Assembly (NCBI GenBank): GCA_029202385.1
Contig: CP119314.1
Location: 188,501 to 252,500, forward strand
DNA: 64,000 bases
Direction of reading: 5' to 3'
Origin: Candidatus Sphingomonas phytovorans
Lineage (GTDB): Bacteria > Pseudomonadota > Alphaproteobacteria > Sphingomonadales > Sphingomonadaceae
Both the position numbers and the translations under genes were made by a program. Below the pieces are notes generated by a model, which did not search any database, was not told the DNA's origin, and saw nothing but the letters and a program-made list of their open reading frames with translations. Positions 27,306-36,623 of the stretch are shown here, one piece after another (the first letter of the stretch is position 1; each line of letters starts with the position of its first letter).

Positions 27306-28319
27306 ATGAGAAAAATAACGATCGCTGCAGTCTGTCTCGCTTTTGCCTCTCTTGGCCCCGTTGTTGCTGCTGATCCGGGAACAAATACCACGGAGGCGCA
27401 AATGATCGATCGTTCGATCCTTCACGTGCAGGTGATTCTCGATCACCTCGGTTTCTCCCCAGGTGTCCTCGATGGACGTCCCGGCAAGTCGCTGACGGCC
27501 GCGCTGAAGGGTTTCCAGGAATCGCGCGGACTGAAGATCACTGGCGAAATCGATCGCGCGACCTTGCAGGCACTTCATCCCTATCGCGCATGGCGACCGA
27601 CCCGCATCCTTTCGCTCACCCCGGACATGCTGGCCGGGCCCTATACCAATCCGCTTCCCAAGGACCCGCAGGAACAGGCGAAGCTCCCTGCGCTCGGCTA
27701 CCGTTCTCCGATGGAGAAGCTGGCTGAAATGTTCCATACCACGCCGCAGGTGTTGCTCGCGATGAACAGCCCCCGGACCAGGCTAGAGCCCGGATCGAAG
27801 GTCACCTTCCCCAACGCGCTCCCGGTATCGCGCGCGTATGACGCGAAGCTGCCGGCTGACTGGCGCAAGACCTTGAACGACCTGAACGTCTCCGCCGATC
27901 AGCCGCAGGGGGCGAAGGTGGTGGTGGACAAGTCTGACGAGGTGCTGCGTGTGCTCGACAAACAGGGCAGGCTGGTCGCCCAGTTCCAGGCGACGATGGG
28001 CAGCAGGCACGATCCGCTGCCGATCGGCACCTGGAAGATCAAGGGAGCGTCATACAATCCGCCCTTCCATTATAATCCGGACCTGTTCTGGGACGCGAAG
28101 GCCAATGCAAAGGCCGCGACGTTGCCGCCGGGTCCGAATGGCCCGGTAGGGGTGATCTGGCTCGACCTCTCGAAGCCGCATTACGGTATCCACGGTACGC
28201 CCGAGCCCAGCACGATCGGCCGCGCGGAGAGCCATGGCTGCATCCGCCTGAGCAACTGGGACGCGGCGCGCCTGTCGCTCATGGTGAGGCCGGGCACGCC
28301 GGCCGTGTTCCAGGAATGA
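27306..28319 (+). CDS. L,D-transpeptidase (YkuD) with peptidoglycan-binding domain
   Basis: 337 aa. A signal peptide (ITIAAVCLAFASLGPVVAA) is followed by a PG-binding-1 domain at residues 35-92 (LDHLGFSPGVLDGRPGKSL), then a LysM-like short region and the YkuD domain from about 203. Catalytic set: H296 (GIHGTPEP), H310 and C312 (SHGCIRLSN). It forms 3-3 cross-links or anchors lipoproteins in the periplasm. AGGAG precedes the ATG. The M23 peptidase gene follows 4 bp later, so they form one operon. Confidence 0.94.
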   Translation: MRKITIAAVCLAFASLGPVVAADPGTNTTEAQMIDRSILHVQVILDHLGFSPGVLDGRPGKSLTAALKGFQESRGLKITGEIDRATLQALHPYRAWRPTRILSLTPDMLAGPYTNPLPKDPQEQAKLPALGYRSPMEKLAEMFHTTPQVLLAMNSPRTRLEPGSKVTFPNALPVSRAYDAKLPADWRKTLNDLNVSADQPQGAKVVVDKSDEVLRVLDKQGRLVAQFQATMGSRHDPLPIGTWKIKGASYNPPFHYNPDLFWDAKANAKAATLPPGPNGPVGVIWLDLSKPHYGIHGTPEPSTIGRAESHGCIRLSNWDAARLSLMVRPGTPAVFQE

Positions 28320-28323
28320 TGTC

Positions 28324-28944
28324 GTGAGGAAGCTGGGCCGCGGTTTCCTGATGCTGATCTGCGGCATCATCGGGGTGTTCATCGCGCTGGTACTGTTTGG
28401 GCAAACGCTGCCCGATGCGAAACAGGAGCGACGAGTGACGATGGACGCGGCCAAGTTTTCCGTATCGTCGGTGCGGGTTCAGGCCGCCAGCGATCCGCAT
28501 GGGCTGCTCGCAATACCGGTAGCGGGCGTGGCGCGAGGCGCCATCGCCGATAGCTGGGAAGATCCCCGCGATGGCGGTGCACGTGAGCATCATGGCACCG
28601 ACATCCTGGCGGCCGGCGGAACGCCGGTGACCGCGGCTGCCCCCGGCACGATCGAGAAGCTGTTCAAGAGCACAGCGGGTGGGACGACGCTCTATGTTCG
28701 TTCGCCTGATCGCCTCTGGGTCTATTATTACGCCCATCTCTCCGGTTACGCACCAGGCGTGCACGAAGGGCAGGTGGTGAAGGTCGGAGATTCGCTGGGC
28801 TATGTTGGCGATACCGGCAATGCCGGAGCCGGCAATTTCCATCTCCATTTCGGTCTGGGCCGCGCCACGCCGGAACAGCATTGGTATCAGGCGCAGGACG
28901 TCAATCCCTACCCCTACCTTGCCGGAAAGCCGTCCTCTCGCTAA
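28324..28944 (+). CDS. M23 family metallopeptidase
   Basis: 206 aa, GTG start right after the transpeptidase stop. One N-terminal membrane helix ([19 protein letters not shown]) anchors it. The LytM/M23 domain spans about residues 60-200: HxGxD at H89-D93, the YYYAHLSGY stretch with H138, and HLH at H173-H175 supply the zinc and catalytic histidines. It should cut peptide cross-bridges of murein. Paired with the transpeptidase it makes a cell-wall remodelling unit. Confidence 0.92.
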   Translation: MRKLGRGFLMLICGIIGVFIALVLFGQTLPDAKQERRVTMDAAKFSVSSVRVQAASDPHGLLAIPVAGVARGAIADSWEDPRDGGAREHHGTDILAAGGTPVTAAAPGTIEKLFKSTAGGTTLYVRSPDRLWVYYYAHLSGYAPGVHEGQVVKVGDSLGYVGDTGNAGAGNFHLHFGLGRATPEQHWYQAQDVNPYPYLAGKPSSR

Positions 28945-28981
28945 AGGCCGCGCCTTCGCTCTTTCCATCACAGGCATCCCC

Positions 28982-29545
28982 ATGAAGATCAACGCGGTCG
29001 AGATTCGTCCCGGTAACATCCTCGAATATGAAGGCGGCATCTGGCGCGCGGTGAAAATCCAGCACACGCAGCCCGGTAAGGGCGGTGCCTATATGCAGGT
29101 CGAGATGAAGAACCTGATCGACGGCCGGAAGAACAATGTCCGTTTCCGTTCGGCCGAATCGCTCGAGAAGGTGCGGCTGGAGACGACCGATTTCCAGTTC
29201 CTGTTCCGTGAGGGCGACCAGCTGACCTTCATGGACAAGATCAATTACGAACAGATCACGCTCGACGCGGGAATCCTCGGCGATGCCGCGGCCTTCCTGC
29301 AGGACGGCATGGACGTAGTGATGGAGCTCTGGGAGGAACGCCCGATCTCGGTGCAGCTCCCCGACACGATCGAGGCGCTGATCGTCGAGGCCGATGCCGT
29401 GGTGAAGGGCCAGACCGCTTCGTCAAGCTACAAGCCTGCGATCCTTGAGAATGGCGTCCGCGTGATGGTGCCGCCGCATATCGGCGCCGGCACGCGCATC
29501 GTGGTCGATGTGTATGAGCAGACTTACGTCCGCCGCGCGGACTGA
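28982..29545 (+). CDS. efp: Elongation factor P
   Basis: 187 aa from ATG 28982; the frame extends upstream through the M23 gene but the family begins [15 protein letters not shown]. Three beta-barrel domains; the tip loop is QPGKGGAY, with the lysine that can be modified in some bacteria. It relieves ribosome stalling at polyproline. No epmA-like (genX) gene is seen here. A large inverted repeat follows immediately downstream. Confidence 0.96.
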   Translation: MKINAVEIRPGNILEYEGGIWRAVKIQHTQPGKGGAYMQVEMKNLIDGRKNNVRFRSAESLEKVRLETTDFQFLFREGDQLTFMDKINYEQITLDAGILGDAAAFLQDGMDVVMELWEERPISVQLPDTIEALIVEADAVVKGQTASSSYKPAILENGVRVMVPPHIGAGTRIVVDVYEQTYVRRAD

Positions 29546-29550
29546 TATTT

Positions 29551-29668
29551 TCCTCCCCTCCCGCGAGCGGGAGGGGATTGAGGGGTGGGCACGCGCGCCC
29601 CTCGAACGAGCCGCTCGCGGATAGCGCGAGCCCACCCCCAACCCCTCCCGCTCGCGGGAGGGGAGGAG
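29551..29668. repeat. Long inverted repeat between efp and the inositol phosphatase gene
   Basis: TCCTCCCCTCCCGCGAGCGG... is mirrored by ...CTCGCGGGAGGGGAGGA; each arm is about 35 bp and nearly perfect, with a smaller internal palindrome in the middle. The right arm carries the GGAGGAG that serves as ribosome site for the next gene. It may also act as a terminator-like structure for efp. Confidence 0.75.
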
Positions 29669-29675
29669 ATTTGAA

Positions 29676-30488
29676 TTGGTTTCCCACTCAGGCCTCATCA
29701 CCGTCATGGATCGCGCCGCGCGCAAGGCCGCGCCGCGCCTGCGTCGTGACTTCAACGAGGTCCAGCACCTGCAGGTAAGCCGCAAGGGGCCCGCCGACTT
29801 CGTCTCCATGGCTGACCAGCGCGCCGAACAGACGATCTTCGAGGAACTGTCCAAGGCGCGCCCGGACTGGGGGTTCCTGATGGAGGAGCGCGGCGAGGTT
29901 GCCGGCGATCCCAACAAGCCGCGCTGGGTCGTCGACCCCATCGACGGGACCACCAATTTCCTCCACGGCATTCCCCACTTCGCTGTCTCGATCGCGGTCG
30001 AGGAGCCGCTGGCCAATGGCAAGCGTGAGATCACCACAGGTCTGATCTACAACCCGATCACGGATGACAGCTTCTGGGCCGAAAAGGGCCGGGGCGCCTG
30101 GATGCAGGAACAGCGGCTTCGGGTGTCTGCCCGTCGCGAGCTGCCCGATGCTCTCATCGCGACCGGCATTCCGTTTCTGGGTCATGGCAATTTCGCCGAG
30201 TGGAGCCGCATTTTCGGGGCGATCGCGCCGGAAGTTGCGGGCATCCGCCGGTTCGGCGCCGCGGCGCTGGATCTGGCCTGGGTCGCGGCAGGCCGGTTCG
30301 ACGGCTTCTGGGAATCGGGCCTCAAGCCGTGGGACGTCGCTGCCGGCATCCTGCTGGTGCGCGAGGCCGGCGGCTTCGTGACCGATTTCCGCGGCGGCGA
30401 CCGCATGATCGAGCGTGGCGAATTCCTGGCCGCGAACGACGCGCTGCAATCGAAGCTGCACAAGCTGCTGGCGAACGCACTCCGCTGA
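29676..30488 (+). CDS. Inositol monophosphatase family protein (SuhB-like)
   Basis: 270 aa, TTG start 7 bases after GGAGGAG. Metal-binding motifs of the IMPase family: MEERGE, WVVDPIDGTTNFLHGIP (the DPIDGT core) and WESGLKPWDVAAG near the C-terminus. It should hydrolyse inositol phosphate or a similar sugar phosphate with Mg2+; SuhB proteins also affect rRNA antitermination in enterobacteria. The TTG is the only start that keeps the usual N-terminal length. Next comes the nuo operon. Confidence 0.92.
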   Translation: MVSHSGLITVMDRAARKAAPRLRRDFNEVQHLQVSRKGPADFVSMADQRAEQTIFEELSKARPDWGFLMEERGEVAGDPNKPRWVVDPIDGTTNFLHGIPHFAVSIAVEEPLANGKREITTGLIYNPITDDSFWAEKGRGAWMQEQRLRVSARRELPDALIATGIPFLGHGNFAEWSRIFGAIAPEVAGIRRFGAAALDLAWVAAGRFDGFWESGLKPWDVAAGILLVREAGGFVTDFRGGDRMIERGEFLAANDALQSKLHKLLANALR

Positions 30489-30498
30489 TCTGATTCTT

Positions 30499-30529
30499 CC
30501 CCGGGTCGAGCTCGGGAGGGATTGTTTTT
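30499..30529 (+). terminator. Terminator-like hairpin after the inositol phosphatase gene
   Basis: A short GC palindrome (CCCG/CGGG with an imperfect outer CC/GG extension) is followed by TTGTTTTT. Plausible rho-independent terminator separating the phosphatase gene from nuo; the stem is short. Confidence 0.4.
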
Positions 30530-30531
30530 GC

Positions 30532-30546
30532 GAGTGATTCTCACTC
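30532..30546. promoter_or_regulatory. 15-bp palindrome upstream of nuoA
   Basis: GAGTGA-TTC-TCACTC is a perfect hyphenated palindrome 70 bp before the nuoA start. It looks like a protein-binding site, and the size and TTC centre vaguely recall Fur/Irr-type boxes, but no regulator can be named. Confidence 0.35.
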
Positions 30547-30616
30547 CTCGCGGCCTTGCCCAACAGGGGGCATCGTCCTAAAGCCGCGCCATCCATTCGC
30601 ACCTGCGAGAAGCTCA

Positions 30617-30991
30617 TTGGTCGACCTGTCGCAATATCTGCCGATCCTGCTGTTTCTGGGCATCGCGATCGTGCTGTCCAGCGCCTTCGTGTTCTTGCCT
30701 ATCATCGCCGCGCGCTTCACCGGCGCGCACAAGCCGACGCCCGAGAAGCTGACCGAATATGAATGCGGCTTTCCCGCGTTCGAAGATTCGCGCAGCCAGT
30801 TCGACGTGCGCTTCTATCTGGTCGCGATCCTGTTCATCATCTTCGATCTCGAAGCAGCGTTCCTCTATCCCTGGGCGGTCAGCGTTTTCTCGCTCGGCTG
30901 GACGGCATGGTTCGCGATGATGGGCTTCATCGCCGAACTCGCGCTCGGCCTCGTCTATGCATGGAAGAAGGGAGCGCTCGAGTGGGAGTAG
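30617..30991 (+). CDS. nuoA: NADH-quinone oxidoreductase subunit A
   Basis: 124 aa, first gene of the complex I operon; TTG start with GAGAAG upstream. Three transmembrane helices; the conserved loop [41 protein letters not shown] between helices 1 and 2 (residues about 46-88) holds the quinone-site cysteine and Glu/Asp. It anchors the peripheral arm next to NuoH. nuoB starts inside its last ten bases. Confidence 0.96.
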   Translation: MVDLSQYLPILLFLGIAIVLSSAFVFLPIIAARFTGAHKPTPEKLTEYECGFPAFEDSRSQFDVRFYLVAILFIIFDLEAAFLYPWAVSVFSLGWTAWFAMMGFIAELALGLVYAWKKGALEWE

Positions 30992-31527
30992 AACTTACCC
31001 CCGCCGCCTCCGGTGGCGCAATCATCCAGCCGGACCAGACGTTCTTCAACGATCTGAACGGCGAACTGACCGACAAGGGTTTCCTGGTCACCTCGACCGA
31101 GGACCTGTTCCAATGGGCCCGCACCGGCTCGCTGTGGTGGATGACCTTCGGTCTCGCCTGCTGCGCGGTCGAGATGATCCATGTGAACATGCCACGCTAC
31201 GATCTGGAACGCTTCGGCGCCGCGCCTCGGGCTTCGCCGCGCCAGTCGGACGTGATGATCGTCGCGGGCACACTCTGTAACAAGATGGCCCCGGCATTGC
31301 GCCGCGTTTACGACCAGATGTCCGAGCCGAAATATGTGATCTCGATGGGGTCCTGCGCCAATGGCGGCGGCTATTATCACTATAGCTACAGCGTCGTGCG
31401 CGGCTGCGACCGGATTGTCCCGGTCGACATCTATGTCCCGGGTTGCCCGCCCACCGCGGAAGCGCTGCTGTATGGCATCATGCAGTTGCAGCGGAAGATC
31501 CGCCGTATCGGAACCATTGAACGGTGA
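30982..31527 (+). CDS. nuoB: NADH-quinone oxidoreductase subunit B
   Basis: 181 aa from GTG 30982 (GGGAG upstream), overlapping nuoA by 10 bp; the much longer open frame upstream is only the nuoA shadow. It carries the N2 4Fe-4S cluster: the double cysteine in [10 protein letters not shown], the cysteine in GSCANGGG and the last in [10 protein letters not shown]. It hands electrons to ubiquinone at the membrane junction. nuoC begins on its stop codon (GTGA). Confidence 0.96.
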   Translation: MGVELTPAASGGAIIQPDQTFFNDLNGELTDKGFLVTSTEDLFQWARTGSLWWMTFGLACCAVEMIHVNMPRYDLERFGAAPRASPRQSDVMIVAGTLCNKMAPALRRVYDQMSEPKYVISMGSCANGGGYYHYSYSVVRGCDRIVPVDIYVPGCPPTAEALLYGIMQLQRKIRRIGTIER

Positions 31528-32408
31528 GGGCGCCGGCGCCGGCCTACACGGCCAATGACGGGGTGATTGATCGCGCGGGCGAAGTGCTCGGCGCGAACCT
31601 CCTGTCGTCGCTCGATGCGGTCGGCGAGATCGCGCTGACGGTTGACCGCGCCTCGCTGGTCGAGAGCATGATCGCCCTGCGCGATACGCCCGGCCTCGAA
31701 TATCAGCAGCTGATGGAAGTCGCCGGCGTCGACTATCCCGAGCGGCCTGACCGTTTCGAGGTGGTCTATTGCCTGCTCTCGCTGACCCGCAATCACCGCA
31801 TCCGCGTGCATGTGCAGACGGACGAGGAAAAGCCGGTGCCGTCGGTCACGGGCATCTGGCCGGTCGCCGGCTGGCTGGAGCGCGAAGTGTACGACATGTA
31901 CGGCGTGCTCTTCTCCGGCAACGCCGATCTGCGCCGCATCCTGACCGATTATGGGTTCCGTGGACATCCGCAGCGCAAGGACTTCCCGCTGACCGGCTTT
32001 GTCGAGCTGCGCTATTCCGAGGAAGCGAAGCGGGTGGTCTATGAGCCCGTCGAGCTGGCCCAGGATTTCCGCACCTTCGATTTCATGAGCCCGTGGGAAG
32101 GCGCCGAGTACATCCTGCCCGGCGACGAGAAGGCGAGGCTCCCTGAGGCCAAGGGTGCGCCGACTCCGCTCAAGGCTGATGAGATCGTGAAAGCGGATGC
32201 GGCCAAGACCGCCGCCGCCGCGCCTGCGGCGACACCCAAGACCACCGACAGTACGGCGCAGACCGGTGCCGGCAAGGCATCGCCCGACGCGGCGCCCAAG
32301 CCTGCCGAGCCGGATGTGGTGAAGAAGCCGCGTGCCAAGCCCGCCGCCTCGGGCGATGCGCCGACCACACCCAAGCCGCGCGCGCCGCGCAAGCCGAAGG
32401 CGTCGTGA
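31524..32408 (+). CDS. nuoC: NADH-quinone oxidoreductase subunit C with long C-terminal tail
   Basis: 294 aa, GTG start. The NuoC core (30-kDa family) ends near residue 205: [29 protein letters not shown] and the signature [17 protein letters not shown]. Behind it is an extra tail of about 85 residues, almost entirely Ala, Pro, Lys, Thr and Asp, with no fold. Family members are usually around 200 aa, so the tail is an addition; similar tails occur in some alphaproteobacterial NuoC. It sits in the peripheral arm beside NuoD. Confidence 0.95.
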   Translation: MRAPAPAYTANDGVIDRAGEVLGANLLSSLDAVGEIALTVDRASLVESMIALRDTPGLEYQQLMEVAGVDYPERPDRFEVVYCLLSLTRNHRIRVHVQTDEEKPVPSVTGIWPVAGWLEREVYDMYGVLFSGNADLRRILTDYGFRGHPQRKDFPLTGFVELRYSEEAKRVVYEPVELAQDFRTFDFMSPWEGAEYILPGDEKARLPEAKGAPTPLKADEIVKADAAKTAAAAPAATPKTTDSTAQTGAGKASPDAAPKPAEPDVVKKPRAKPAASGDAPTTPKPRAPRKPKAS

Positions 32409-32427
32409 CGATGACTTCTTCCTATCC

Positions 32428-32531
32428 CTTCCCCGACGAAGGCCGGGGCCCAGTTGGGGGACTCCCATTGGCTCGCGTTGCGCTTCGTTACTTCAACCTT
32501 CCCAACTGGGCCCCGGCCTTCGCCGGGGAAG
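32428..32531. repeat. Inverted repeat between nuoC and nuoD
   Basis: Two 31-bp arms (32428-32458 and 32501-32531) are mirror images with one mismatch; the core is GAAGGCCGGGGCCCAGTTGG. The same family occurs inside the birA reading frame (46446-46515). It separates nuoC from nuoD but leaves the nuoD ribosome site intact; operon read-through is expected. Confidence 0.75.
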
Positions 32532-32552
32532 CGCAGGGTAAGGAGCGCTCTG

Positions 32553-33788
32553 ATGGCTGATCATCTCGAAGCGATCGAAGGCAGGCTCGACGCCGCCGAC
32601 CCGGAAGTCGGCGATATCGCGATCCAGAACTACACGATCAATTTCGGCCCGCAGCATCCGGCCGCGCACGGGGTGCTTCGCCTCGTCATGGAACTCGACG
32701 GCGAGATCGTCGAGCGCGTTGATCCGCATGTCGGCCTGCTCCATCGCGGCACCGAAAAGCTGATCGAGCACAAGACCTATATCCAGGCACTGCCCTATTT
32801 CGATCGTCTCGATTATTGCTCGCCGCTCTGCATGGAGCACAGCTTCGTGCTGGCGATCGAGAAGCTCCTCGATCTCGAAGTGCCGGTCCGCGCCCAATAT
32901 CTCCGCGTGTTCTTCGCCGAGCTGACCCGAATCTCCAACCACATGCTCAACCTCGGCAGCCATGTGATGGACGTCGGCGCGATGACGCCGAACCTGTGGC
33001 TGTTCGAGATCCGCGAGGATTGTCTCAACTTCTTCGAGCGCGTCTCGGGCGCGCGCATGCACTCGGCTTATTTTCGGCCGGGCGGCGTGCACCAGGATAC
33101 CCCGCTCAAGCTGCTGGCCGACATTGCCGACTGGCTGGACGGGCGCCTGCCGCGCCTGTTCGAGGATGCGATCAGCCTGGTCGCGGACAACCGCATCTTC
33201 AAGCAGCGTAACGTGGACATCGCCACGGTCAGCCGCGACGACGCGATCCGCTGGGGCTTTTCCGGCCCTATGATCCGCGGCTCGGGCATCCCCTGGGATA
33301 TCCGCCGGTCGCAGCCCTATGACGTCTATGCGAAGATGGACTTCGACGTGCCGGTCGGCACGCGCGGCGATTGCTATGACCGGTTCATGGTGCGTGTGGA
33401 GGAGGTCCGCCAGTCGGTGCGGATCATGAAGCAGTGCCTGAACGAGATGCCGGAAGGGCCGATCGCGAGCCTCGACCGCAAGGTCGTGCCGCCCAAGCGT
33501 GGCGAGATGAAGCGCTCGATGGAGGCGCTGATCCACCACTTCAAGCTCTACACCGAGGGTTTCCACGTTCCTGCGGGCGACGTCTATGTCGCGACCGAGA
33601 GCCCCAAGGGCGAGTTTGGCGTCTATCTCGTCGCTGACGGCAGCAACAAGCCGTATCGCTGCAAGATCCGCCCGACGGCTTTCTCGCATCTCCAGGCGAT
33701 GGACTTCATGGCCAAGGGCCACATGCTCGCCGATACGACCGCGATCCTTGGCGCGATGGATATCGTGTTCGGGGAGTGCGACCGGTGA
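32553..33788 (+). CDS. nuoD: NADH-quinone oxidoreductase subunit D
   Basis: 411 aa from ATG 32553, 7 bases after AAGGAG; the upstream frame through the repeat is rejected. 49-kDa subunit family, related to hydrogenase large subunits: [23 protein letters not shown] at the N-terminus, [12 protein letters not shown], the quinone-site [14 protein letters not shown] and the C-terminal [10 protein letters not shown]. It forms the quinone pocket with NuoB. Not fused to NuoC, unlike in E. coli. Confidence 0.97.
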   Translation: MADHLEAIEGRLDAADPEVGDIAIQNYTINFGPQHPAAHGVLRLVMELDGEIVERVDPHVGLLHRGTEKLIEHKTYIQALPYFDRLDYCSPLCMEHSFVLAIEKLLDLEVPVRAQYLRVFFAELTRISNHMLNLGSHVMDVGAMTPNLWLFEIREDCLNFFERVSGARMHSAYFRPGGVHQDTPLKLLADIADWLDGRLPRLFEDAISLVADNRIFKQRNVDIATVSRDDAIRWGFSGPMIRGSGIPWDIRRSQPYDVYAKMDFDVPVGTRGDCYDRFMVRVEEVRQSVRIMKQCLNEMPEGPIASLDRKVVPPKRGEMKRSMEALIHHFKLYTEGFHVPAGDVYVATESPKGEFGVYLVADGSNKPYRCKIRPTAFSHLQAMDFMAKGHMLADTTAILGAMDIVFGECDR

Positions 33789-33818
33789 GGGCGATCGACA
33801 TATTGAGCGGTAAGCAGA

Positions 33819-34487
33819 ATGGCTGAAGCACCCAAGATCCCTGACGAGACCGAGACACGCGCACGCTGGGGTGCGTTTGTGTGGACCCCCGAGAACCGCA
33901 AGAAGGCGACCGAGATACTCGGCCGCTATCCCAAGGGCCGTGAACAGTCCGCTTCGCTCCCGTTGCTCGATCTCGCCCAACGCCAGGTCGGCGCGGAGAC
34001 TCAGACTCAGGGCTGGCTCCCGGTTCCGGTGATCGAATTCGTTTCCCGCGAGATCGGCGTGCCGTACATGCGCGTCTATGAGGTCGCGACCTTCTACACC
34101 ATGTTCAACATGGCGCCGGTCGGCCGCTATCACGTCCAGGTTTGCGGCACGACGCCGTGCATGCTCGGCGGGTCGGACGATGTGCTGGCCGCCTGCAAGA
34201 ACCGCGGCCTGGTCAAGGGCGCGACCACGCCTGATGGCCTGTTCACGCTGACCGAGGTCGAGTGTCTCGGCGCCTGCGCCAACGCGCCGATGGTGCAGAT
34301 CAACGACGACAATTATGAGGATCTGGATTACGATCGTACCGCAGCGATCCTCGATGCGCTCGCCGAAGGCAGGACGCCGACCGCCGGGTCGCAGACCGGC
34401 CGGCGGGACAGCTGCCCCGCGGGCGGTCCGACGTCGCTGAAGGAAATGGTCGACGAGAACCACGATTACCGGGGGGAATGGGCATGA
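33819..34487 (+). CDS. nuoE: NADH-quinone oxidoreductase subunit E
   Basis: 222 aa. Thioredoxin-like 24-kDa subunit with the N1a 2Fe-2S ligands C109, C114, C149 and C153 (VCGTTPC and ECLGACANAP). The C-terminal 45 residues after the domain are a loose extension. It is part of the NADH module with NuoF and NuoG. Its stop overlaps the start of a 53-codon membrane-peptide gene (ATGA) instead of nuoF directly. Confidence 0.96.
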   Translation: MAEAPKIPDETETRARWGAFVWTPENRKKATEILGRYPKGREQSASLPLLDLAQRQVGAETQTQGWLPVPVIEFVSREIGVPYMRVYEVATFYTMFNMAPVGRYHVQVCGTTPCMLGGSDDVLAACKNRGLVKGATTPDGLFTLTEVECLGACANAPMVQINDDNYEDLDYDRTAAILDALAEGRTPTAGSQTGRRDSCPAGGPTSLKEMVDENHDYRGEWA

Positions 34488-34645
34488 AGAACACGCTCGT
34501 CACCATCCTCGCCATTATCGGCGGCCTGGTCGTGCTCGGCTTCGTGCTGAAGGTCACCTTCAAGCTGCTCGGCCTGCTGATCCTCATCGGCGTCGGCCTC
34601 GTCATTTACTTCGCGGTACAGAGCGCGACGGGGAAGGGCCGCTAG
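34484..34645 (+). CDS. 53-residue hydrophobic membrane peptide between nuoE and nuoF
   Basis: ATG at the ATGA overlap with nuoE; stop TAG directly abuts the nuoF ATG. The product is nearly all hydrophobic, with two helices (about residues 5-22 and 27-46: LVTILAIIGGLVVLGFVL and LLGLLILIGVGLVIYFAV) joined by a short KVTFK turn and ended by a basic GKGR tail. No known family recognised. The exact fit between two nuo genes makes chance unlikely; it may be a small inner-membrane accessory protein of complex I. Confidence 0.75.
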   Translation: MKNTLVTILAIIGGLVVLGFVLKVTFKLLGLLILIGVGLVIYFAVQSATGKGR

Positions 34646-35943
<1,298 letters not shown>

Positions 35944-35947
<4 letters not shown>

Positions 35948-36609
35948 AGATTCTTGCTATCGCGGCGGCATGTCTGGTGCCGCTGGCCGCAAGCGCTGCG
36001 GCGGGGGCCGACGAAGCAGCCGCATTGCGCGAAGTACGAGCCACGGCCGAATGCGTCGTGGAGCAGAAGGCAAACCTGGTCGCGGACCTGCTTGGCACTC
36101 TCCCTGGATCGGACGAAGAGAACCGGGCGGCAGCACGTCTCAAGACGATCTATGCTACGTGCAGTGGCGACAAGTTTGCGCTTGCGATCAGCAAATCGTC
36201 GCAGGGTCTGTTCAACGGCAGGTCCGGGCTGGCGGCGGCGGCCGTCGTTTCGGCCGGGATGGACGGACGGGGCGTCAATACGTCCCGCGTCCAGGGCGCG
36301 CAGGCCTGGTATGCCCATGCGATCGCCGGGAAGACCGCGGGCAGGGGTTATGACGCGGTGGCTATCAATACGCAGGAATTCGGAACCTGTGTGGTCAGGG
36401 CCGCTCCGGAAGGCGCAGTCCAGCTCGTCCGCTCCAGGACAGGCAGCGCTGAGGAGGAGCAGGCACTCGCCGCCATCACGCCGGTACTTTCGGGCTGTGT
36501 TTTCCAGGGCAAACCGATCAGCATGAACCGCAATCATCTGCGTCTGATGATCGCTGAGCCGCTCTATCACGCCATTGTCGACGGCCCTTCGGCCGGCCGG
36601 CGCAGCTAG
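35944..36609 (+). CDS. Exported hypothetical protein inserted between nuoF and nuoG
   Basis: 221 aa with a signal peptide ([19 protein letters not shown]). The mature part is helical and hydrophilic with three or more cysteines ([28 protein letters not shown]), suggesting disulfides in the periplasm. No family recognised. It begins at an ATGA overlap with nuoF and ends 14 bp before nuoG, so it is transcribed with complex I. A periplasmic protein has no known place in the NADH module; the location may be an insertion or a hitch-hiking gene. Confidence 0.82.
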
Positions 36610-36623
36610 CAAGTACGAACCGC

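Noticed and set aside
30763..30981. Upstream extension of the nuoB frame
   Set aside because: It reads nuoA in another frame; NuoB homology starts at GTG 30982.
32493..34463. 656-codon minus-strand frame opposite nuoD-nuoE
   Set aside because: Antisense to two well-conserved nuo genes and without domain motifs.
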